NCBI GenBank assembly: GCA_905234205.1
Contig: CAJOGG010000023.1
Span: 1-23,254, forward strand
Direction: 5' to 3'
From: an uncultured Synergistales bacterium
GTDB lineage: Bacteria > Synergistota > Synergistia > Synergistales > Aminobacteriaceae
Length of the DNA stretch: 23,254 bases
Position numbers and translations under genes: made by a program. Below are positions 7,112 to 15,031 of the stretch, in pieces. A model generated the notes under the pieces. It searched no databases, was not told the origin of the DNA, and saw only the letters and a list, made by a program, of their open reading frames with translations. How positions within the stretch are numbered: position 1 is the first letter of the stretch; each line of letters begins with the position of its first letter.

Positions 7112-8732
7112 TAACATCAAAGCCGGAGTCGAACGTACACCTAACGTAAGCTTGTTATATGCACTTGGCCTCACTAAAGAAGAAATCTCGCGCCCTATAA
7201 TCGGTGTGGTGAGTTCATTTAGTGAAGTCGTCCCGGGTCATATGCACTTGGATAAAATCGCTCAAGCTGTCAAGGAAGGAATTTATGCGGCTGGCGGTAC
7301 TCCTATGATGTTTCCGGCTATAGCTGTATGTGATGGAATTGCTATGGGGCATGTAGGAATGAAATATTCGCTCGTGTCTCGTGATTTAGTTGCGGATTCT
7401 ACAGAGGCTATGGCAATTGCTCATCAGTTTGACGGGCTTGTAATGATTCCTAACTGCGATAAGAACGTTCCTGGACTCTTAATGGCGGCTGCACGTGTGA
7501 ATATCCCGACGATTTTCTGCGCTGGCGGTCCAATGTTAGCAGGGCACTTGAAGGACGGACGAAGAACTTGTTTAAGCCACATGTTCGAGGCTGTAGGAGC
7601 TTACAAGGCTGGAAAACTTGACGCTTCCGGAGTTGACGATTACACGGAGAACGCTTGCCCTTCATGCGGTTCATGTTCAGGAATGTATACGGCCAACTCT
7701 ATGAACTGCTTGACCGAAGCTATAGGAATGTCATTACGCGGTAACGGCACAATTCCGGCTCCATTATCTGCAAGAATCAGACTCGCAAAATTAACGGGCA
7801 TGAAGATTATGGAACTCGTTGAGAAAAATATCAGGCCTCGCGACATAATGACCGCCGAAGCTTTTGACAATGCTGAAGCTGTTGACATGGCACTTGGCTG
7901 TTCGACGAACACGATGCTGCATATTCCAGCGATTGCTAACGAGGCTGGCGTGAAAATTAATCTGGCTGATGCGAACGAGATTAGCTCACGGACTCCGAAT
8001 TTGTGCCACTTAGCACCAGCAGGCGGAGGAGTTTACGCTGTCATGAACGAGTTAGCAAGCAAAGGACTCATTCATACGGACTTAATCACAGCCACGGGCA
8101 AAACTGTAGCGGAAAATATCAAGGACGCTGTAAACCTTGATGAAAATATCATTCGCCCACTTGATAATCCATTCTCACCTAATGGCGGTATAGCTGTCTT
8201 GAAGGGTAATCTTGCGCCAGATGGTTGTGTTGTGAAACGTTCAGCAGTTGCTCCGGAAATGATGAAGCATGAAGGACCGGCACGAGTATTTGACTCTGAA
8301 GACGACGCAATAAAAACTATCTACGAAGGCAAAATTAATCCCGGCGATGTCGTTGTGATTCGCTATGAAGGCCCAAAAGGTGGTCCAGGCATGCGCGAAA
8401 TGTTGAATCCTACTTCAGCCATATGCGGAATGGGACTCGATACTAGCGTTGCATTGATAACCGACGGAAGATTTTCAGGAGCTACACGAGGCGCAAGTAT
8501 TGGTCACGTTTCTCCGGAAGCAGCGTCGGGCGGCAATATAGGGCTTGTTCATGAAGGCGACGTTATCAGTATAGACATCAACAACTACAAAATCGAGCTC
8601 AAGGTTTCTGATGAAGAGTTGGCTAAGAGAAGAGCTACTTGGACTCCGAACGAACCCAAGATTAAAACAGGCTACTTAGCACGTTACGCAAAACTTGTTA
8701 CGAGCGCGGACAAGGGAGCAATTTTAGAATAA
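7092..8732 (+). CDS. ilvD: Dihydroxy-acid dehydratase
   Basis: An iron-sulfur dehydratase (IlvD/Edd family), the third step of branched-chain amino acid synthesis. It converts 2,3-dihydroxy acids to 2-keto acids. From the TTG at 7092 it has 546 residues, close to the family norm. Motifs are the early [14 protein letters not shown] segment, [17 protein letters not shown] (80-87), the cluster Cys C122 in NCDKNVPG, and [15 protein letters not shown] (190-204) with C192/C195. No ATG exists near the expected N-terminus. TTG 7092 is preferred because GGAAAGG lies at 7074-7080 and it places the conserved RSDN segment near residue 5. The frame is also open to a TTG at 7044. Either way it overlaps the end of ilvC (by 20 bases from 7092), so the two genes are coupled. 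A terminator follows within about 10 bases. Confidence 0.95.
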   Translation: MTKYRSDNIKAGVERTPNVSLLYALGLTKEEISRPIIGVVSSFSEVVPGHMHLDKIAQAVKEGIYAAGGTPMMFPAIAVCDGIAMGHVGMKYSLVSRDLVADSTEAMAIAHQFDGLVMIPNCDKNVPGLLMAAARVNIPTIFCAGGPMLAGHLKDGRRTCLSHMFEAVGAYKAGKLDASGVDDYTENACPSCGSCSGMYTANSMNCLTEAIGMSLRGNGTIPAPLSARIRLAKLTGMKIMELVEKNIRPRDIMTAEAFDNAEAVDMALGCSTNTMLHIPAIANEAGVKINLADANEISSRTPNLCHLAPAGGGVYAVMNELASKGLIHTDLITATGKTVAENIKDAVNLDENIIRPLDNPFSPNGGIAVLKGNLAPDGCVVKRSAVAPEMMKHEGPARVFDSEDDAIKTIYEGKINPGDVVVIRYEGPKGGPGMREMLNPTSAICGMGLDTSVALITDGRFSGATRGASIGHVSPEAASGGNIGLVHEGDVISIDINNYKIELKVSDEELAKRRATWTPNEPKIKTGYLARYAKLVTSADKGAILE

Positions 8733-8741
8733 TTAACGCAT

Positions 8742-8785
8742 AAAAAAAGCCCCTCCGGACTAGAAATTAATCTGAAGGGGTTTTT
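8742..8785. terminator. Probable bidirectional terminator between ilvD and the converging minus-strand gene
   Basis: A seven-A run (8742-8748) and GC-rich arms CCCCTCCGG (8750-8758) and CTGAAGGGG (8772-8780) are followed by TTTTT (8781-8785). The arms pair with one mismatch and one G-T pair. A-run and T-run on opposite sides allow it to stop transcripts from both strands. The stop codon of the minus-strand gene (8760-8762) lies in the loop. Seen in sequence. Confidence 0.85.
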
Positions 8786-9035
8786 CATCTTCGCCATTAG
8801 GAAGATTACTATTAAGAAGAACATATTCGTGTTGACCATTTGGCGATGCACTACACTTTTTCATTCGAAACCTTACGATAAACTCTTGAGTGTTCTTACA
8901 GTGTTTGCACACATACCTGACGTTATTTCTCATAACCTTAGCTTCCCCGAAAGAATTAGACATTGCGAGGGAGTTTGCGGTAACTAATGTCAAGAGCATC
9001 ACTAAAAAGCATAACAAATAAGTGAATCTCTTCAT
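8760..9035 (-). CDS. Small secreted protein with CxxC pair, unrecognised
   Basis: A 91-residue protein starting MKRFTYLLCFLVMLL, a clear signal peptide (basic n-region, hydrophobic core, likely cleavage after ANSLA around residues 21-25). There is no lipobox cysteine at the cleavage region. The mature part is about 66 residues and carries C43/C46 (VCKHCKN) and a third Cys at about 61 (KKC), followed by a polar tail. The Cys pair may bind metal or form a disulfide. No named family is recognised. The ATG at 9035 is preferred over a GTG at 9044, because AAAGAGG sits at the right distance only for the former. It stands alone between two terminators, and a nine-C run lies just upstream of a possible -10 box. 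Its role is unknown. Confidence 0.75.
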   Translation of the reverse strand: MKRFTYLLCFLVMLLTLVTANSLAMSNSFGEAKVMRNNVRYVCKHCKNTQEFIVRFRMKKCSASPNGQHEYVLLNSNLPNGEDEKPLQINF

Positions 9036-9072
9036 GATGTTCACCTCTTTCCAAGGATCTCATTGTTCGGAT

Positions 9073-9102
9073 ATTCTACAATTTGGGGGGGGGTGCGAGT
9101 AA
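9073..9102 (-). promoter_or_regulatory. Possible promoter with a C9 spacer tract upstream of the small secreted gene
   Basis: On the minus strand, a TAGAAT (9073-9078) lies about 38 bases upstream of the chosen start. It is preceded by an uninterrupted run of nine C (G9 on the plus strand, 9085-9093) and then a weak TTACTC (9097-9102) at an 18-base spacing. The -10 is reasonable and the -35 poor. A slip in the run would change promoter spacing. The run is seen; promoter activity is inferred. Confidence 0.4.
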
Positions 9103-9117
9103 TCAGTATAAACACAT

Positions 9118-9151
9118 AAAAACTCCGTAGCCCTGAATTTAGACCACGGAG
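9118..9151 (-). terminator. Intrinsic terminator of ppdK
   Basis: On the minus strand CTCCGT (9146-9151) pairs with ACGGAG (9123-9128) across a 17-base loop. A run of five T follows (AAAAA at 9118-9122 on plus). It lies 45 bases after the ppdK stop and separates ppdK from the small secreted gene. Confidence 0.8.
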
Positions 9152-9195
9152 AAATATTGACCAAGGTTGACAATCGAAAAATTTTGACCGCCTTA

Positions 9196-11844
9196 TTATT
9201 TCAATACACCTAATGCAGCATGTGCCGCAGCGATTCTCGCAACAGGTACTCTGAACGGTGAGCAGCTTACGTAATTCAGATTGACCGAATGACAGAAAGC
9301 TATACTTGCCGGGTTACCGCCATGTTCGCCGCAGATTCCCACTGACAATTTTGGATTGACGCTTCTACCCTTTTCGACAGCCATCTTCACTAACTGGCCG
9401 GGGCCTTCGCGATCAAGTTCAGCAAACGGATTTTCCTTGAAGACGCCCTTGTCAATGTACTGGAACAAGAATTTGTTTTCAGCGTCGTCACGTGAATAGC
9501 CGAGTGTTGTTTGTGTTAAGTCGTTTGTTCCGCATGAGAAGAACTGTGCATACTCTGCTAACTGGTCAGCTACTAATGCAGCTCTCGGGATCTCAATCAT
9601 AGTTCCGACAAGATAACTGAAATCAACGCCGCTAGCTTTCTTGACTTCTGCCGCGATCCTGTCAGCCATTTCACGGAAGAACTTCATTTCGGGTTTCGTG
9701 CCCACTAATGGGATCATGACTTCCGGTTTCACTGTTACACCCTGCTTTGTGAGTTCAACGACGGCCTCGAAGATTGCGTTCATCTGCATTTCGTAAATTT
9801 CGGGATAGATCATTCCGAGTCGGCAGCCTCTGAATCCTAACATCGGGTTATTCTCATGGAGCTGGTGGACTCTTTCAAGAGTCTCGTTGAGTTTCTTGGC
9901 CTCTTCAGGTGTAGCAGTCTTGAGAGCTTCAAGAATGTTGGGTTCCTTCGGTAAGAACTCGTGCAGCGGAGGATCAAGCAGTCTGATAATAACCGGGAAA
10001 CCGTCCATGGCCTTGAATATTCCCATGAAGTCTTCCTTCTGCATGACCTTGAGTTTTGCCAACGCGTCCTTACGTGCTCCCTTGCCTTCCGCGCTACCAG
10101 TCAAAGCTACGATTAATTCTTGCATGACCGGGAGTCTATCTACGCCCATGAACATGTGTTCAGTTCTGCAAAGTCCTACGCCCTTGGCTCCAAAGTCACG
10201 AGCTCTCTTTGCGTCTTCAGGGGTATCAGCGTTTGTCCAGACCATCAATTTTGCGTTCTCGTCGGCCCAGTCAAGAATCTTTTTGAAGTCGTCGCTGAAT
10301 GTTGCGTCAACCATTTTTGCTTCGCCGGCCAAGAAATTACCTGTCGTTCCGTCAACTGTTACCCAATCGCCCTTCTTGAATACGCGATCGCCGACCGTGA
10401 GGGTCTCTTTGTCAACATCAATAACAGCTTCTTCGCAGCCACATACAGCCGGTTTACCCATTCCACGAGCAACGACTGCAGCGTGTGATGTCATTCCGCC
10501 TCTTGAGGTTACAACACCATTTGACGCGAATAATCCATGAATGTCATCGGGGCTTGTCTCAGGTCTAGCAAGGATTGTAGGTTTGTGAGCTTTTGCCCAT
10601 TCCTCAGCCTCATCAGCGGAGAACACGAGCATTCCAGCACCAGCACCAGGAGAAGCAGGGAGTCCCTTTGTGATTACGTCGAGTTTTGCGGACTTGTCAA
10701 CTTGTCTGTGCAGAAGCATTTCGACTTGTTCAGGAGTTACACGAGTTACGGCTGTCTTCGTGTCGATTAACCCCTCGTTCACCATATCAACGGCGACTTT
10801 AACGGCAGCACTTGCTGTTCTCTTTCCGTCACGAGTCTGCAACAGGAATAATTTTCCGCGCTCAATCGTGAACTCGATATCCTGCATGTTGCGATAAGTT
10901 TTCTCAAGGTGGCTTGTGAGTCTGCAAAGTTCCTTGTAAATCTCTGGCATTTTCTGCTCAAGTTCAGCAATAGGCATTGGGGTTCTGATTCCTGCAACAA
11001 CGTCTTCACCCTGAGCATTGATTAAGAACTCGCCATAAAGTTTGTTCTCGCCTGTTGATGGGTTACGAGTGAAGCATACGCCTGTTCCGCAATCGTCGCC
11101 AAGGTTTCCGAAAATCATAGCGATAACGTTGACGGCTGTCCCGAGAGTGTCATCAATCTTGTTGATCTTACGATAGGTTACTGCCCTTGGAATATTCCAG
11201 CTTTTGAAGACTGCCTCTATGGCTCTGCGTAACTGAACCCAAGGATCTGTTGGGAAATCATTGCCTGTAGCGTTCTTGTAAATCGCTTTGTACTCAACGA
11301 GTAATTTCTCGAGTTCTTCGGCCGGGATCTTGTAATCCTCTTTTGCGTCTGTGATGCCTGAAGCCTGACGAGCGCGAGCTAATGCCTGTTCGAACAAGTC
11401 AAAGTTTACTTCATCAACAACGCTTGAGAACATCTGAATGAATCTGCGATACGAGTCGAAAGCGAATCTCTTATTGCCTGATGATTCGGCGAGGCCCTTA
11501 ACTGTTTCATCATTGAGGCCAAGATTTAAGATTGTCTCCATCATGCCGGGCATTGAGATAGGCGCACCAGAACGTACTGATACGAGTAACGGGTTCTTAG
11601 CGTCGTTGAAGCCCTTGCCGGTTTCTTTCTCAAGGTCAGCTACGGATTTCTTAACGTCGTCCCAAATTGTGTCCATGATGCTTGGATCCTGCATGTACTT
11701 GCGACAAACGTCAGTAGTGATAACAAAGCCAGCGGGAACAGGAAGACCAGATTGAGCCATTTTGCAAAGGTTAGCGCCCTTGCCTCCGAGTAATAAACGG
11801 TTGCTGCTGTCTCCGTCCTTGAGGCTATAGACATAACGTTCCAT
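9196..11844 (-). CDS. ppdK: Pyruvate, phosphate dikinase
   Basis: An 882-residue protein of the normal length for bacterial pyruvate, phosphate dikinase. It interconverts pyruvate, ATP and phosphate with PEP, AMP and pyrophosphate, and links glycolysis to PEP supply in many anaerobes. Domains in order: nucleotide-binding part (about 1-345, with GGKGANLCKMAQSGLPVPAGF near 20-40 and RSGAPISMPGMM at 91-102); the swivelling phosphohistidine domain with GGMTSHAAVVARG (449-461), catalytic H454; and a C-terminal PEP/pyruvate barrel with GTNDLTQTTLGYSRDD and CGEHGGNP, catalytic C838. All key residues are present. The ATG at 11844 has a GGGAGTGA site. It is transcribed alone, ending at a terminator at 9118-9151. 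The intergenic region of about 240 bases upstream is shared with a divergent operon. Confidence 0.98.
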   Translation of the reverse strand: MERYVYSLKDGDSSNRLLLGGKGANLCKMAQSGLPVPAGFVITTDVCRKYMQDPSIMDTIWDDVKKSVADLEKETGKGFNDAKNPLLVSVRSGAPISMPGMMETILNLGLNDETVKGLAESSGNKRFAFDSYRRFIQMFSSVVDEVNFDLFEQALARARQASGITDAKEDYKIPAEELEKLLVEYKAIYKNATGNDFPTDPWVQLRRAIEAVFKSWNIPRAVTYRKINKIDDTLGTAVNVIAMIFGNLGDDCGTGVCFTRNPSTGENKLYGEFLINAQGEDVVAGIRTPMPIAELEQKMPEIYKELCRLTSHLEKTYRNMQDIEFTIERGKLFLLQTRDGKRTASAAVKVAVDMVNEGLIDTKTAVTRVTPEQVEMLLHRQVDKSAKLDVITKGLPASPGAGAGMLVFSADEAEEWAKAHKPTILARPETSPDDIHGLFASNGVVTSRGGMTSHAAVVARGMGKPAVCGCEEAVIDVDKETLTVGDRVFKKGDWVTVDGTTGNFLAGEAKMVDATFSDDFKKILDWADENAKLMVWTNADTPEDAKRARDFGAKGVGLCRTEHMFMGVDRLPVMQELIVALTGSAEGKGARKDALAKLKVMQKEDFMGIFKAMDGFPVIIRLLDPPLHEFLPKEPNILEALKTATPEEAKKLNETLERVHQLHENNPMLGFRGCRLGMIYPEIYEMQMNAIFEAVVELTKQGVTVKPEVMIPLVGTKPEMKFFREMADRIAAEVKKASGVDFSYLVGTMIEIPRAALVADQLAEYAQFFSCGTNDLTQTTLGYSRDDAENKFLFQYIDKGVFKENPFAELDREGPGQLVKMAVEKGRSVNPKLSVGICGEHGGNPASIAFCHSVNLNYVSCSPFRVPVARIAAAHAALGVLK

Positions 11845-11900
11845 TTTGAATCACTCCCATGATAAAAATTTTGGTTATTGAAAAATTAATGCGTGTGTGA

Positions 11901-11906
11901 ATTATA
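11901..11906 (-). promoter_or_regulatory. Likely -10 box of the ppdK promoter
   Basis: On the minus strand this reads TATAAT, a perfect -10 hexamer, 57 bases before the ppdK start. The hexamer 17 bases upstream (GTGATT) is a poor -35. A TTGACA exists further upstream but at the wrong spacing. An activator may be needed (inference). Confidence 0.5.
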
Positions 11907-12010
11907 GAGAATGCGCGGGAAAAAATCACTGCGTTAATTGTGTGATTTGTCAAGAGTCAGAATTGCATAACGTCAAACAAGAAGAAAACTTTGTGAATTG
12001 TTAAACTATT

Positions 12011-12039
12011 TTGACAACTTTATATAAGGAGGCTAATAT
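12011..12039 (+). promoter_or_regulatory. Near-consensus sigma-70 type promoter for the ATP-grasp operon
   Basis: TTGACA at 12011-12016, exactly 17 bases of spacer, then TAATAT at 12034-12039. Transcription would begin near 12046, about 35 bases before the start codon. This is the best promoter match in the window. Confidence 0.8.
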
Positions 12040-12044
12040 TTACG

Positions 12045-12072
12045 CCTTGTTTAAGTTGTGAACGACAAGGAG
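12045..12072 (+). promoter_or_regulatory. Short leader hairpin covering the ribosome site
   Basis: CCTTGT (12045-12050) is complementary to ACAAGG (12065-12070). The latter overlaps the Shine-Dalgarno AAGGAG (12067-12072) of the ATP-grasp gene. The left arm would lie at the extreme 5' end of the predicted transcript, so its exact inclusion depends on the start site. Six base pairs with a 14-base loop is modest. Regulation is inference. Confidence 0.35.
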
Positions 12073-12080
12073 ATTTTATA

Positions 12081-13379
12081 ATGATTAACGAGGAATTATA
12101 CGAGCATTCAGAGAGCGTTAATGAACTGCTTGCGCGTTACGGAGTGAAGTTTGGAATTTACAAGAACGGTGTGTTCCATGAGCAGTTGTTCCCGTTCGAT
12201 ATGATCCCACGCGTGATTGAGAAGGACGAGTTTGAATTTCTTGAACGTGGATTGAAGCAACGTGTTAAGGCTTTGAATGAGTTCATCAATGATATTTATC
12301 ACGACAAAAAAATTATCACCGACGGAGTAGTCGCTGAAGAGTTTATTTATTCGGGAAGTGGCTATCTTGTTCAATGTGATGGAATTTCACCACCCAAAAA
12401 TATTTTCACTCACATAGCCGGAATCGATCTCGTACAAAGCAAAAATGGCGAATGGTTTATTCTTGAGGACAACTTGCGAGTCCCTTCCGGAGCGTCGTAC
12501 CCAATGATAGCGCGCGAATTATGCCGAAGGAGCTTTCCCGAAGAGTTCGAGAAATATCACGTTGAGGATAACAGAAATTATGCTGAAATTCTTAGCAGAA
12601 CTATGAGCTACGTAAACACCGGAGGGCTTTCTGTAATTCTCACGCCTGGAAGATTTAACGCCGCATATTTTGAACACTCATACTTGGCCGAAAGAACGGG
12701 AGCGCGTTTAGTTACGTGTGAAGATTTGATCGTCGATGATGAGCATTTATACTTCATTGATTACTCTGGCAAGCGCGAAAGGATTTCCGATGAATATCTT
12801 GACCCCGTGAATTTCAACAGAGAATCACTAATCGGTATCCCTCACATTTTTGACATCTACAGCAAAGGTAACGTAGCCTTGATTAATGCGCCCGGTAATG
12901 GAGTCGCCGACGACAAGGGGATTTATTATTTCGTTCCCGCAATGATTAAGTATTATCTCGGTGAAGAGCCAATACTCAATAACGCGCCCACTTACTTGCC
13001 ATATTACGATAAAGACAAACAGTATGTGCTCGAAAACTTTGACAAGCTTGTAATCAAAGACGTTGCAGAAGCTGGAGGTTATGGAGTAACTTTTGGGAAC
13101 AAACTTTCCAAGCAGGAGAAGGAAAACTTTATCGCGTTGATAAAATCTGAGCCACGAAGATTCATTGCACAAGAAGTCATAGATTTCATTGACATTGATA
13201 TTTACGATAACGGCCAAGCAGTCCCACGTAAAGCAGACTTAAGAGCGTTTGTGTTAATGAGTGATGAACCTGTCGTATGGAAGAGCGGTCTCACGAGATT
13301 TTCACGCAACCCCGATTCATTCATCGTGAACTCCTCACAGGGCGGCGGCTTCAAAGATACTTGGGTTATGAAGGAGTGA
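12081..13379 (+). CDS. Circularly permuted ATP-grasp protein (DUF404/DUF407, COG2308 type)
   Basis: A 432-residue protein, somewhat shorter than typical family members. Characteristic segments in order are GSGYLVQCDGI (92-102), HIAGIDLVQ then the strongly conserved DNLRVPSG (130-137), the glycine loop AGGYGV near 330-335, FIAQEVIDF, the ADLRAF segment, and the C-terminal LTRFSRNP ... NSSQGGGFKDTWVM. Circularly permuted ATP-grasp enzymes of this group are predicted to form peptide or amide bonds in an unknown ligation, always alongside alpha-E and transglutaminase-like partners. The substrate is not established. AAGGAG at 12067-12072 sets the start. It is preceded by a near-consensus promoter and is the first gene of a three-gene coupled operon. 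Confidence 0.93.
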   Translation: MINEELYEHSESVNELLARYGVKFGIYKNGVFHEQLFPFDMIPRVIEKDEFEFLERGLKQRVKALNEFINDIYHDKKIITDGVVAEEFIYSGSGYLVQCDGISPPKNIFTHIAGIDLVQSKNGEWFILEDNLRVPSGASYPMIARELCRRSFPEEFEKYHVEDNRNYAEILSRTMSYVNTGGLSVILTPGRFNAAYFEHSYLAERTGARLVTCEDLIVDDEHLYFIDYSGKRERISDEYLDPVNFNRESLIGIPHIFDIYSKGNVALINAPGNGVADDKGIYYFVPAMIKYYLGEEPILNNAPTYLPYYDKDKQYVLENFDKLVIKDVAEAGGYGVTFGNKLSKQEKENFIALIKSEPRRFIAQEVIDFIDIDIYDNGQAVPRKADLRAFVLMSDEPVVWKSGLTRFSRNPDSFIVNSSQGGGFKDTWVMKE

Positions 13380-13384
13380 TAACT

Positions 13385-14002
13385 TTGTCAGTATTATCAA
13401 TTGAGAACAGTTACAGGTTATTATGGCTTGGAAGATACAGCGAGAGAGTGTATACGGGATTACGTTCATTTGCTGAAAAATTTGACTCAATGACCGGAGC
13501 AAGCGACTCTGAATCAAAACGTGATTTCACGAAAAATTATTGCTTCGATAAGGATAACCCTGAATCGATTCACTATAGCCTCTTGAGAGCTTATGATAAT
13601 GCCATAGTCTTGCGCGATGAAATTGGCAGCGATACATTCAGTTACATACAGCTTGCATTATACGAGATGAAGAAGGCTGAAAGTTCTGCGGCTCCGTTGT
13701 TACAACTTCAAAAAATCATTGATAACATCGTTGCGTTCTGGGGTATGGCTGATGATAGAATCGAAGACGAAAATATACGAGGGATAATTAAGCTTGGCAA
13801 ACGAATTGAAAGAGTTGACTTATACGCAAGAATGAACATGAGCAACGAAGATTTAAGGCGTGAAGTACGCAGATTAAGCTACAGGATCGCGAGAACAGGC
13901 CTCACTTACGATAAAGACGCTCTAGCAGAAATGAATATACTTGTCGGAGCAAATAACATAAATCGTTCTGAAGTAGTCAGGTTAGTTGAGAGTCTAATAT
14001 AA
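13385..14002 (+). CDS. Alpha-E domain protein (DUF403, COG2307 type), compact form
   Basis: A 205-residue helical protein beginning MSVLSIENSYRLLWLGRYSERV, which matches the conserved N-terminus of alpha-E domain proteins (aromatic-WLGRY-ERxE type). The frame is open back to 13277, but the TTG at 13385 is preferred. It has AAGGAG at 13371-13376 (eight bases away) and places the family's conserved N-terminus at residue 1. The upstream stretch overlaps the ATP-grasp gene. Other members are usually around 300 residues, so this is a shortened version. The helical body is highly charged and lacks membrane segments. The partner of the ATP-grasp protein is known only from genomic association. The next gene starts on its stop codon. 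Confidence 0.88.
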   Translation: MSVLSIENSYRLLWLGRYSERVYTGLRSFAEKFDSMTGASDSESKRDFTKNYCFDKDNPESIHYSLLRAYDNAIVLRDEIGSDTFSYIQLALYEMKKAESSAAPLLQLQKIIDNIVAFWGMADDRIEDENIRGIIKLGKRIERVDLYARMNMSNEDLRREVRRLSYRIARTGLTYDKDALAEMNILVGANNINRSEVVRLVESLI

Positions 14003-14787
14003 TGCAGAGACTTCGATACTCGTATCACATGCAACTAAACTTTGAAGAGCCAGTGAGAGAACATCACTTCAAATTACGCTGCTTTCCTTCGAGTGACGAG
14101 AGGCAGAAAATTTTCAACGAGTACATAAACATTTATCCGACTCATTTCAGTAGTGCAGAGAAAGATTCGTTTGGGAACATGTGTATTTACGGCGCGGCGA
14201 ATCAAACTCACGATCACTTTTCTGTTGACGTTAAGGGCGAGGCCGAAATAAATATCAACGGACAATTAAAAGTTGAGGCATACAAGGCAGGAATATTTAA
14301 GTACGAGACGAATTTAACCAAGGCCGGGAATAACATCAGGGAGTTTCACAGGACGCTCGAGCCTTCTGCTTTATACACGAGCAATTTTGAACGCGCAAAA
14401 TATTTCATGAATGTGCTGTACGATGAATTTTCTTACGTTCAAGGCGTTACAGGAATTTTCACGACCGGCGAAGAAGCATTTACGATAAGGAGCGGAGTAT
14501 GTCAGGATTATGCGCATATACTTTTAGCCCTGTGTAGACTTGAGCGAATCCCTTGCCGCTATGTTGCTGGAATGATACCTGGTGAAGGAGCCACTCACGC
14601 ATGGACAGAGATTTATGACGAAGGGAAATGGCGTTTGCTAGATCCCACACACAACAGGGAATGCGACGATACGTATATAAAAATTTCATCAGGCCGCGAC
14701 GCACAAGACTGTTCGATAAATCAAGGCGTGTTTTACGGTGGAGGAAGACAGCGTCAAGAAGTCAAAGTCATAGCGGAAAAAGTATGA
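14002..14787 (+). CDS. Transglutaminase-like cysteine protease (COG1305 type)
   Basis: A 261-residue protein. The N-terminal part (about 1-120) matches the bacterial transglutaminase-like N-terminal beta domain (RLRYSYHMQLNFEEPVREHHFKLR). The core (about 125-225) holds the catalytic triad C167 (GVCQDYAH), H199 (GATHAW) and D214 (LDPTHN). There is no signal peptide, so it acts in the cytosol. Members of this group probably cleave or rearrange amide bonds. Together with the ATP-grasp and alpha-E proteins they form a predicted peptide-modification system. Its ATG overlaps the last base of the preceding stop (TAATG), showing translational coupling. The proteasome-like Anbu peptidase that accompanies this set in some bacteria is not next to it here. 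Confidence 0.92.
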   Translation: MQRLRYSYHMQLNFEEPVREHHFKLRCFPSSDERQKIFNEYINIYPTHFSSAEKDSFGNMCIYGAANQTHDHFSVDVKGEAEININGQLKVEAYKAGIFKYETNLTKAGNNIREFHRTLEPSALYTSNFERAKYFMNVLYDEFSYVQGVTGIFTTGEEAFTIRSGVCQDYAHILLALCRLERIPCRYVAGMIPGEGATHAWTEIYDEGKWRLLDPTHNRECDDTYIKISSGRDAQDCSINQGVFYGGGRQRQEVKVIAEKV

Positions 14788-14790
14788 TAC

Positions 14791-14819
14791 TTGCGCAAAA
14801 TTTTATTTAGTGATAATAT
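14791..14819 (+). promoter_or_regulatory. Promoter of the tRNA-Glu gene
   Basis: TTGCGC at 14791-14796, a 17-base spacer, and TAATAT at 14814-14819. The predicted start is near 14826, about ten bases before the mature tRNA. It begins just after the stop of the transglutaminase gene. Confidence 0.65.
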
Positions 14820-14836
14820 TCACCGCGAACGCAATT

Positions 14837-14912
14837 GGCCTCATCGACTAGTGGTCCAGGTCGTAGCCCTCTCAAGGCTAAAACACGAGTTCGAACCTCG
14901 TTGAGGCTACCA
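14837..14912 (+). tRNA. tRNA-Glu (anticodon CTC)
   Basis: A 76-base cloverleaf. The acceptor arm GGCCTCA (14837-14843) pairs with TGAGGCT (14902-14908) with one G-T at the first pair. The D arm is GACT/GGTC. The anticodon arm TAGCC/GGCTA encloses the loop CTCTCAA with anticodon CTC at 14871-14873. The T arm ACGAG/CTCGT encloses TTCGAAC. Discriminator A14909 is followed by an encoded CCA (14910-14912). It reads GAG codons. It has its own promoter and terminator, and nothing at its 3' end indicates an integrated element. Confidence 0.96.
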
Positions 14913-14938
14913 AAGTTTTAATGAAAATGAAATTGACG

Positions 14939-14970
14939 GCTTCCGTGAAAATAAAACGGAGGCTTTTTTT
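14939..14970 (+). terminator. Intrinsic terminator after tRNA-Glu
   Basis: GCTTCCGT (14939-14946) pairs with ACGGAGGC (14956-14963) with one G-T pair and a nine-base A-rich loop. Seven T follow (14964-14970). Confidence 0.88.
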
Positions 14971-15031
14971 ATGGCAATCATGATTTATAATTAATGCTTG
15001 TGAAAGAGCTTTGAAGGACGGACAATAAATT

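Noticed and set aside
9887..10540. Open frame of 217 aa on the plus strand inside ppdK
   Set aside because: It is antisense to a clear full-length ppdK with all catalytic motifs, has low-complexity Ser/Ala-rich translation typical of a shadow frame, and has no ribosome site.
13277..13384. N-terminal extension of the alpha-E gene
   Set aside because: The conserved family N-terminus begins at the TTG of 13385, which has a good AAGGAG; the extension only overlaps the ATP-grasp gene in another frame.
14837..14970. tRNA-Glu as an integration site for a mobile element
   Set aside because: There is no integrase and no repeat of the tRNA 3' end in the window, and a normal terminator follows directly.
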